Below are positions 57,478 to 64,000 of a stretch of 64,000 nt of DNA, in pieces. Source of the DNA: Candidatus Planktophila lacus (GTDB taxonomy: Bacteria > Pseudomonadota > Gammaproteobacteria > Steroidobacterales > Steroidobacteraceae); assembly GCA_943331345.2 (NCBI GenBank), contig CALQLF020000002.1, positions 1-64,000 on the forward strand, written 5' to 3'. A program made the translations under genes and the position numbers. The notes beneath the pieces were generated by a model. That model was not told the origin of the DNA. It saw only the letters and a list, made by a program, of their open reading frames with translations, and ran no database searches. Within the stretch, counting starts at the first letter, position 1, and each line of letters begins with the position of its first letter.

Positions 57478-59475
57478 CTAAACCATGTCGAAATGCCGCA
57501 GCATCCAGCCGACGTAACGCGTCGTCGCGTCGAGCACTTCCGGGAAGCTGCGGATGCCATGGCCCGCCGTCGGATAGATCGCAAGTTCACTCGTCACACC
57601 GTGCTCCAGCAAACTGCGGTGGAACTCGATCGCCTGCGTCGGGGGTGTATTGCGATCCAGCGCGCCCGTGAGCTGCAGCACGGGCGTCCGAACACGATCT
57701 GCGAACATCACTGGACTGCGGGCATGGAACAGCCCATTCGGTGCGGACGGCTGGCCGTCGAGGAACAGTGCGTCGAAGTACGGGATATGGCTGGTGCGGT
57801 GCTGGCTGTACCAGTTGGTCACCGGTGAGATCGGCACCGCCGCTGCGAATCGCGTGTCCTGCGTCACCAGCCAGGAGGACATGTACCCGCCATAGCTGAT
57901 GCCGGTGACCCCGAGTCGCTTCGGATCGGCGATGCCGCGCTCGATCAGCGCATCGACCCCGCAAAGGATGTCATGGGTATCCTCTCCACCCATGTCGCCG
58001 CGCACGCGATCGGCAAAGTCACGACAGCGCCCACCACTGCCGCGAGGATTCGGGTAGAGGGAGGCGACGCCATGATCAGCCAGCACCCGCGCACCGCGCA
58101 GCCGACCCTGCCAGCGATCGCGGCAGCCCCAGATCGGACCGCCGTGGACGTCGACCACGAGGGGCCACGGTCCCTCTCCTGCTGGCGTGATCAGTACGCC
58201 CTGAATCTCCAGACCGTCGCGTCCAGCCCAGACTGAGGTCTGCGCTCGTGAGGTGCATGCGCCGGGTACGCTCGCGGCCTCGCTGGCTAGGGAGCAGAGG
58301 ACCCGTTGCCCCGCTGCGTCGATCCGGACGAGTTCGGGTGCGACCGCCCAACCTTCCGCCCACATCAACACGCCGCCATCCGGCAGCGGCGCGATGCTGG
58401 GATAGAACCCCTGGCCCGTGCGCTCGCTGTTCGCCCAGAGCTCTACGGTTCGGTTCGCGCTGACGTGGACTTCACCGATGACCGTCTCGAGACCACGCAT
58501 GCCAACATAGATCAGTTCGTCGACGTTGCGCCAGGCGACATGCGTGACTTCAACGCCTCGCGTATCCAATCGGCGCGGGGCAGAGACGCTGTTCGCCCCG
58601 GTCTCTACGAGTTGCAATTCGCCGCAAACGATCATCCGATCGCTGCACACCGCATCGATGTAGGCGAGCCTGCTGCCCTGGGGATTGGCTGCCGGCACCC
58701 CAAGCTGGTCGGTCACTCGGACAAGGTCGCGCACTTGACCCTCGATGACGTCGATTGCAACCATCCGCGCGGTATACCAAGCCCCCTCATCGTGGGCATC
58801 AGATGCAACCGCCGCGATCTGGCCGTTGCCGAGCCAGCACGACTCCCAAACGTTCAGCCTTGCGGGACTCACGCGCCGCAGGGTTGAAGCCTCGACGTCC
58901 AGCACCCAGACATGACGCCACAGGTTCTCCGCGTCGCCGCTGTCGAGTGTCGGCAGCCAGGCTGGACCGCTATCGGCGCGTGCATGGGTCGTCACGCCGC
59001 CCTGACAACCCGCGAGATCCGCACCGTACCCGGCCACGCCGATCAGCAGCCGACGGCCGTCGGGCGACCATGCCATCGACTCGATGACGCCCTCAACAGG
59101 GGGCGCAGACGCCACGCGTCCAGCACGTGAGATCTGCAGCCGGTGATCTCCAGGCGACTGCGCATCGCTCAGAAATGCAAGCGTCGACCCGTCAGGCGAC
59201 CAGCGCGGCAGACGGCTACCGGCCGGGCAGTTCGGCTCCAGCGCCACCGCACCGTTGGCCGGATCCACCGTGGCGATGCAAGACGTCGGGGCGGCCGCGA
59301 GGCTGTCGAACCTCAATCCCGTGAAGGAAACGCGCCGACCATCGGCCGACACACACAGATCCGTGGTGTCCGTGATGCGACCGGACCCCGGTGCGTGCAG
59401 GTTTCGGTAGAACTGTTCGACCTCGGCGAACAGCGGTGTCGAGCGAATGTCTCGTTCCATGTCCTGATTACTCAC
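57478..59475 (-). CDS. S9-family (acylaminoacyl/prolyl oligopeptidase-like) peptidase
   Basis: A 665-residue serine peptidase: an N-terminal beta-propeller (about 10-390, with repeated PDGS-type blades such as RWSPDGSTLAFLSD and AWSPDGRRLLIGV) and a C-terminal hydrolase domain. The nucleophile is in GVTGISYGGYMSSWL; YPTAGHGIRSFPE holds the catalytic His and TGALDRNTPPTQ the Asp. The GTG at 59475 forms a GTGA overlap with the purU stop; ATG 59460 is an alternative. No signal peptide is visible, so it is probably cytoplasmic. Confidence 0.9.
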   Translation of the reverse strand: MSNQDMERDIRSTPLFAEVEQFYRNLHAPGSGRITDTTDLCVSADGRRVSFTGLRFDSLAAAPTSCIATVDPANGAVALEPNCPAGSRLPRWSPDGSTLAFLSDAQSPGDHRLQISRAGRVASAPPVEGVIESMAWSPDGRRLLIGVAGYGADLAGCQGGVTTHARADSGPAWLPTLDSGDAENLWRHVWVLDVEASTLRRVSPARLNVWESCWLGNGQIAAVASDAHDEGAWYTARMVAIDVIEGQVRDLVRVTDQLGVPAANPQGSRLAYIDAVCSDRMIVCGELQLVETGANSVSAPRRLDTRGVEVTHVAWRNVDELIYVGMRGLETVIGEVHVSANRTVELWANSERTGQGFYPSIAPLPDGGVLMWAEGWAVAPELVRIDAAGQRVLCSLASEAASVPGACTSRAQTSVWAGRDGLEIQGVLITPAGEGPWPLVVDVHGGPIWGCRDRWQGRLRGARVLADHGVASLYPNPRGSGGRCRDFADRVRGDMGGEDTHDILCGVDALIERGIADPKRLGVTGISYGGYMSSWLVTQDTRFAAAVPISPVTNWYSQHRTSHIPYFDALFLDGQPSAPNGLFHARSPVMFADRVRTPVLQLTGALDRNTPPTQAIEFHRSLLEHGVTSELAIYPTAGHGIRSFPEVLDATTRYVGWMLRHFDMV

Positions 59476-60329
59476 TGCAGCACGACCGTGCGGTTCCCGA
59501 ACTCGAAGATACGACTCTCCGCGTGCCACTGCACTGCACGGTTGAGCACGACGGTTTCGATCTCGTTGCCGAGCGTCGTGAGTTGCTCCGCCGTCAGCGA
59601 ATGATCCACCCGCTCCACCGCCTGTTCGATGATGGGCCCCTCGTCGAGATCCTCGTTGACGTAGTGCGCCGTGGCTCCGATCAACTTCACACCACGCTGG
59701 TAGGCCTGGTGATAGGGCTTGGCCCCCTTGAAGCCAGGCAGGAACGAATGGTGAATGTTGATCGCCCGATCCTTGAGGGTCCGGCACGCGCCCGCCGTAA
59801 GGACCTGCATATAGCGCGCGAGCACGAGCAAGTCACCCCGGACTGTTGAGAACAGATCCAGGATGCGCTGCTCCTGCTCATCCTTGCGACCCGCTGAGAT
59901 CGGAAAGTAATGGTATGGCAGGCCATGCCATTCGGTCAGGCGGCGCTGGTCCTCGTGGTTGGACACGACGGCCACGATTTCGACAGGGAGCGTGCCGGCG
60001 CTCCAGCGGTGCAGCAGACCATTCAAGCAATGTCCCTGCTTCGAAACCGCGATGACCACCCGCGTGCGGCATGCGAGGTCGCGCAGCGTCCACTCGATGC
60101 CGAGCGGCCGCATCGCCAGTCCAAAATCGCGCTGGAACAATTCCAAGTCGAGAGCTGCACCTGACGCCACGAACACGATGCGCATGACGGAACGGTTCGA
60201 CACCGGATCCAGGAAGTGATGGGCCTCCAGGACATTGGCGTACCGCTGCGCCAGGTAGGCCGTCACCGTGGCGACGACACCGACCCGATCGGGACAGGAC
60301 AGTCGAAGGACGTAGTGCGGTTGGTTCAC
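59472..60329 (-). CDS. purU: formyltetrahydrofolate deformylase
   Basis: A 285-residue enzyme that hydrolyses 10-formyl-THF to THF and formate. An N-terminal ACT domain (about 5-90, RLSCPDRVGVVATVTAYLA) precedes the formyltransferase-fold domain. INIHHSFLPGFKGAKPYHQA and GATAHYVNEDLDEGPIIEQ carry the catalytic Asn/His/Asp set. The GTG at 60329 (GGGAGA upstream) gives the normal length. It is coupled to the S9 peptidase downstream and divergent from the TonB receptor. Confidence 0.94.
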   Translation of the reverse strand: MNQPHYVLRLSCPDRVGVVATVTAYLAQRYANVLEAHHFLDPVSNRSVMRIVFVASGAALDLELFQRDFGLAMRPLGIEWTLRDLACRTRVVIAVSKQGHCLNGLLHRWSAGTLPVEIVAVVSNHEDQRRLTEWHGLPYHYFPISAGRKDEQEQRILDLFSTVRGDLLVLARYMQVLTAGACRTLKDRAINIHHSFLPGFKGAKPYHQAYQRGVKLIGATAHYVNEDLDEGPIIEQAVERVDHSLTAEQLTTLGNEIETVVLNRAVQWHAESRIFEFGNRTVVLQ

Positions 60330-60507
60330 GTCGCCAGATCTCCCGCGACCTTGTTTCGGGTCGATACAGGGGAGACGCAGCACCACGGCGCACCCTCAAT
60401 CCGATTGAGGTCTAGCCAGACTGGTGCGTCTTGTCGTCCAGGCGAACACACCCGATGGCCCATCGCCGTCACAGACCACCCACAACCCAATCGCTAAGGG
60501 GAACAAG

Positions 60508-62760
60508 ATGAAATCACGTTCATTGAGAGGCGCAGCGCGCCGTACCGGGATCAGGCTTGCGCTGCTGACTGGGGCTACGGTAGCGGCAGTCCCAGTGCCG
60601 GCTGCAGAGCCCGGTGGACTGGACGAAGTGGTTGTCACGGCCCGCAAGCGAGCAGAGACCCTCATAGACGTGCCGCTCGCCGTCAGCGCGATCGACGCCT
60701 CGACCCTGCAGCAGCAGGGCATCACGAACATCACGGATACGTACAGCCGCGTACCGAACCTCTACTTTACCGCTTCGGGCGGCGCGAGCCCGACATCGGA
60801 TTACCAGTACCTGACGATCCGGGGCGTTGGCTTCAACGGTGGCCTCGAGCCAGCAGTCGGCGTGTTCCTCGACGGCATGTACCAGCCTCAGATCGGCTTC
60901 GACACAAGCTTCCTGGACGCCGAACGAGTCGAAGTACTGCGTGGTCCGCAGGGCACGCTGTTCGGCCGCAACACGCAAGGCGGCGCGGTCAACATCGTGA
61001 CGCGCAAACCGGGGGAGGAGTTCGAGGGCCGGGTTGAACTCGAGGGTGGGCGCTTCGGCACCTACCGTGGCCTTGTCAGCCTGATGGGTCCCATCACCGA
61101 GACCTTGTCCGGCGGCTTCAGCCTGCAGTACGGGTCGACCGACGGATACGCGAAGAACGTCACGCTCGACCGCGAATACTTCTCGAAGCAGCTCGTCGGC
61201 CGCGGCACTCTGGTGTGGACGCCCAACGACCGATTCACGGGCACCCTGATCATCGACAGTAGCCGGCGCGACATGAAGGAGATGGGTATCGGCGTGCCCT
61301 TGAACTGCGAATGCTACGACGCCCTGGCGGACCAGCTCGGTCCGGACGACTACAAGGACTCCGATGGCGCGCAGCTCAACATCGACTGGAAGGTCTCGGA
61401 CGACATCACCCTGACTTCGATCACCGGACGCCGCAAGGTCAAGTCGCAGTTCCAGTGGGACTGGGACGCGAAGGTCAGCGACCTGACGCCCGTGACGCTC
61501 AACCCGGTCACACAAACGAACGCTCCGCCCATCGTGCCCATCGATCTCGCGCCGCAGCCGATCGTTGCGCGCGGCATATTTCAGTTGCAGTCAATCGAAC
61601 AGGAGTTCACGAGCCAGGAACTGCGACTTGCGGGCACCGGCAGCATCGACTGGCTCGCTGGCGCCTACTGGTTCAAGCAGGACATGCTGCAGCCGCGATC
61701 GGTCGACCTAGGCCTGGCAGGCGCAGGTGTCATTCCGCCGCTCTACATTCGCGAGCGCTTCACGGAAAAGCGCGATGGCTACGCGGGCTTCGGCCAGATC
61801 ACGTTCCGCCCGATGGAGAAGCTGGAAGTGACGGTCGGCAGCCGCTACTCCAAAGAGAACGTCGATACGGGTGGCGCGCGCGTCATCAACATTTCGAACG
61901 TCGCGATTCGCGCGTTCCTGAAGACCAACACCTTCTCTGCGGACAATGTGTCGAGCACTGCCTCCGTATCGTGGAAGTTCGCGCCGAACGTGAACGCCTA
62001 TGTGACATGGTCGCAGGGCTGGAAGGCGGGTGGCATCAACCGCTATCCGAGCCGCGCGGGTCAGGATCTGCCGTACGAGGATGAAAAATCGACGAACGTG
62101 GACCTCGGCCTCAAGGGCGCCTGGCTCGACGGGCGGCTGACCACGAACATCTCGGTGTTCAACGTCGACATCAAGCAGCAGCAGACGCTCAACGTGATCC
62201 AGGACCCGAATGGCCTGACGCCGATCTCGGTCATCGCCAATGCCGGCAAGAGCCGCAGCCGCGGCGTCGAGCTGGAAGTCACAGCAGCGCCGACGGATAC
62301 CCTGCGCCTGGGCCTGTCCTACGGCCTCACCGATACCGAGTTCGAAGATTTCATCCAGTTCGGCGTGGATCGCGCCGGCGATCCGTTCTGGTCGGTGCCG
62401 AAGACCAACGCGTCGGCGACGATCGACTGGTCGGTGCCGCTCGGTAGCGGACCAATGCTCGATCTCGGCCTCGCGTGGCAATACGTGAGCAGCTACAACG
62501 TTCCGGACGGGGCGACCACGGCGCCCTCGCCTGACCTCGAAAACCGCAACGCAGCGTACAGCCGCGTCAACCTGCGCGCCGGCGTCTCGCTCGACGACGG
62601 CTGGGAAATCAGTGCGTACGTGCGGAACCTGTTCGACACGTATGACTACACGCTGATTGGTCGCGATGCGTTTGCGCCTCTCCCGTTCACGTCGGATACC
62701 CTCTACGTGGTGCCGCTCGAGCCGCGCAACTTCGGCGTGATCGTCCGCAAGAAGTTCTAG
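60508..62760 (+). CDS. TonB-dependent outer-membrane receptor
   Basis: A 750-residue receptor. It has a signal peptide (about 1-32), TonB box/plug start LDEVVVTARKRAETLIDVPLA, plug landmarks VPNLYF, RGVGFNGG, LRGPQGTLFGRNTQGGAVNI, and a 22-strand-type barrel ending RNFGVIVRKKF with the C-terminal Phe needed for BAM insertion. The ATG at 60508 follows AAGGGGAA. The YTLIGRDAF and QGWKAGGINRYPS segments are typical of the large IroN/CirA-like group found in Sphingomonadales and Steroidobacterales. The ligand may be a peptide or siderophore-like compound. It converges on the peptide transporter. Confidence 0.92.
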   Translation: MKSRSLRGAARRTGIRLALLTGATVAAVPVPAAEPGGLDEVVVTARKRAETLIDVPLAVSAIDASTLQQQGITNITDTYSRVPNLYFTASGGASPTSDYQYLTIRGVGFNGGLEPAVGVFLDGMYQPQIGFDTSFLDAERVEVLRGPQGTLFGRNTQGGAVNIVTRKPGEEFEGRVELEGGRFGTYRGLVSLMGPITETLSGGFSLQYGSTDGYAKNVTLDREYFSKQLVGRGTLVWTPNDRFTGTLIIDSSRRDMKEMGIGVPLNCECYDALADQLGPDDYKDSDGAQLNIDWKVSDDITLTSITGRRKVKSQFQWDWDAKVSDLTPVTLNPVTQTNAPPIVPIDLAPQPIVARGIFQLQSIEQEFTSQELRLAGTGSIDWLAGAYWFKQDMLQPRSVDLGLAGAGVIPPLYIRERFTEKRDGYAGFGQITFRPMEKLEVTVGSRYSKENVDTGGARVINISNVAIRAFLKTNTFSADNVSSTASVSWKFAPNVNAYVTWSQGWKAGGINRYPSRAGQDLPYEDEKSTNVDLGLKGAWLDGRLTTNISVFNVDIKQQQTLNVIQDPNGLTPISVIANAGKSRSRGVELEVTAAPTDTLRLGLSYGLTDTEFEDFIQFGVDRAGDPFWSVPKTNASATIDWSVPLGSGPMLDLGLAWQYVSSYNVPDGATTAPSPDLENRNAAYSRVNLRAGVSLDDGWEISAYVRNLFDTYDYTLIGRDAFAPLPFTSDTLYVVPLEPRNFGVIVRKKF

Positions 62761-64000
62761 TCGACCGATGCGGGCGTGACTCGCGTCCGTCGTGCCATGA
62801 TCATGAAGATCACGCCGACGGACGCGAGGATCGCCGCGATGCTGCCGAATGCGGCAGCAAAACCGCGAGCCGAGCCCAGATCGAACAGCGAGCCGGTGAG
62901 CCCAGCCAGCAAACCACCGAACCCGAGCGACAGGAACCACAGCCCCGTCGCGAGTGCCACATGGGACGCCGGCGCGAACCGCGCCGCCGCCCCCAGACCG
63001 ATCGGGCTCAGTAAGATCTCCCCGACGGCGAGCAGCAGATAGGTCGCGACCAGCCACAGCGGCGATACCGCCGCACCCCCGGCGCCATAGGCGCCCGCCG
63101 CTGCGATCGCAAGCGCACCGCCACCGGCGATCAGGCCGGCCGCGAACTTGGCGACCGCGTCAGGTTCCGTGCCGCGCCGCCCCAACCGCAACCACAAGAC
63201 GGCGAACAGCGGAGCCAGCACCACAACGTACGCGGGATTCAGCGACTGGAACCAGGCCGCTGGAACTGCCAGGCCGCCGAGCGAACGATCGGTGAATCGC
63301 TGGGCGAATAAGGTGAGCGAGACCCCGGCCTGTTCTCCGGCCGCCCAGAAAACGACGGCGCCGCAAAACAGTCCTGCGAGCTTGCGTACGTTGGCACGCT
63401 CGCGCGCGTCGGCGGCATGTCGGTGCAGATAGATGAATCCGCCGACCGCGCACAGGACCACAACCCCAAGGACGCCGCGAATGAGCACCGTAGGAGGGAC
63501 CGCTTGCACGAGCGCCGAGATCAATAGCGCGGCCAGCAGCAGCGTAGCGATGACTGCGGTGCTCGGCCGGCGCAGCGCATCCCCGGGCTCGGCCAGATGA
63601 GGTGCCACCCGGCTGTAAGTGACCAGGGCCAGCCCCATGCCGGCGGATGCAATGGCGTAGCCCGCCCACCAGCCGAACTTCTGCGCGAGACCCGCTGCGA
63701 GCAGCGGGCCTCCGACTCCGCCGACGTTGATGCCGACATAGAACAGGGTTAGAGCACCGTCCAGCGAGCGCCCTTCCTGTTGTGCCGCCCGGGCGACCAT
63801 GGGAACGATACTGGCCTTGAGCGTTCCAGCGCCCAAGGCGACCAGCGCGAGGCCGAAACCGAACATCACCATCCCGCGCGCGCTAGAGAGGATCATGTTG
63901 CCAAGCAGCATCGCACCACCGGCCACCCAGATAGCGCGCACCGGGCCGAGTACTCGATCGGCAAGGACACCGCCGGGTAACGCGGACAGGTACACGGTGG
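62757..64000 (-). CDS. POT/PTR2-family peptide transporter, truncated by the window edge
   Basis: The C-terminal about 413 residues are visible; the N-terminus lies beyond base 64000. LPGGVLADRVLGPVRAIWVAG, AGTLKASIVPMVARAA with FYVGINVGGVGGPLLAAGLAQ, and the later AYVVVLAPLFAVLW and LLAVGEILLSPIGLGAAARFAP match proton-coupled oligopeptide transporters. About ten helices remain. Its TAG stop shares CTAG with the TonB receptor stop (4-base convergent overlap). It completes the outer-membrane receptor / inner-membrane importer pair. Confidence 0.9.
   Translation of the reverse strand, partial: TVYLSALPGGVLADRVLGPVRAIWVAGGAMLLGNMILSSARGMVMFGFGLALVALGAGTLKASIVPMVARAAQQEGRSLDGALTLFYVGINVGGVGGPLLAAGLAQKFGWWAGYAIASAGMGLALVTYSRVAPHLAEPGDALRRPSTAVIATLLLAALLISALVQAVPPTVLIRGVLGVVVLCAVGGFIYLHRHAADARERANVRKLAGLFCGAVVFWAAGEQAGVSLTLFAQRFTDRSLGGLAVPAAWFQSLNPAYVVVLAPLFAVLWLRLGRRGTEPDAVAKFAAGLIAGGGALAIAAAGAYGAGGAAVSPLWLVATYLLLAVGEILLSPIGLGAAARFAPASHVALATGLWFLSLGFGGLLAGLTGSLFDLGSARGFAAAFGSIAAILASVGVIFMIMARRTRVTPASVD

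Noticed and set aside
61708-63057. 449-codon minus-strand frame opposite the TonB receptor
   Set aside because: No motifs and an Arg/Val-rich composition; the plus strand has a complete receptor with signal peptide, plug and C-terminal Phe.
1-64000. CRISPR array, insertion sequence or prophage
   Set aside because: No regularly spaced repeats, transposase, terminal inverted repeats, integrase or phage structural genes were recognised anywhere in the window.

Overview
This is a high-GC window from a proteobacterium, most likely a gammaproteobacterium of the Xanthomonadales/Nevskiales/Steroidobacterales kind. The evidence is the gene order fabD-fabG-acpP-fabF-pabB-pabC-mltG-tmk-holB-pilZ, a type II secretion (T2SS) pseudopilin operon, a full System I cytochrome c maturation operon (ccmABCDEFGHI), a MacAB-type transporter, EtfAB and FadB/FadJ-type beta-oxidation, and a TonB receptor. 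Genes are tightly packed with many 1- or 4-base start/stop overlaps.

Layout. 1-5.2 kb: edge-truncated alpha/beta-hydrolase, GntR/FCD regulator, a dihydroorotase-like protein that has lost most metal ligands, a Prx5-type peroxiredoxin with tandem terminators, and etfBA. 5.4-8.5 kb: a three-gene Dpp-like ABC transporter whose two ATPases are fused, with no binding protein. 8.6-9.9 kb: AlaA-type aminotransferase. 9.8-15.6 kb: gspGHIJKLMN on the minus strand, without gspC, D, E or F. 15.8-24.8 kb: fatty-acid synthesis, p-aminobenzoate, murein, thymidylate, polymerase delta' and PilZ genes. 24.8-28.7 kb: cyclic-nucleotide/rhodanese protein, FadB/FadJ-like enzyme and an EEP-family hydrolase. 28.8-30.5 kb: orphan TIR-like protein, an unknown gene and a MarR regulator.

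30.7-36.8 kb is the most unusual part. A TlpA-like thioredoxin, a DUF4266 lipoprotein, a DUF3570 outer-membrane-type protein and the flavin transferase ApbE are followed by three tandem paralogous 67-68 residue membrane microproteins. These share the motif AGTLLSE. A fatty-acid-hydroxylase/sterol-desaturase follows, then a convergent FAD-dependent oxidoreductase. I suggest the microproteins may be substrates of ApbE; this is inference. 36.9-49.4 kb: an M28 peptidase, then one roughly 11-kb operon-like run of ccmABCDEFGHI, an NTP/NDP-exchange-like MFS protein, macA and two macB-type genes. A second GntR regulator diverges from it.

50.3-64 kb: tRNA-Leu(UAA) marks a sharp change in word usage. 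GATC is absent by eye from about 48.0 to 50.5 kb and then appears nine times in the next 0.5 kb. The right-hand segment carries an ACT-domain protein, an orphan soxD, a TetR regulator, a sodium-symporter-family transporter, three secreted or peptidase-like hydrolases (DUF885, CocE/NonD, S9), purU, a TonB receptor and an edge-truncated POT peptide transporter. It reads as a peptide/amino-acid scavenging module with remnants of one-carbon (sarcosine) catabolism. It may be a tRNA-associated island, or the window may be joined there.
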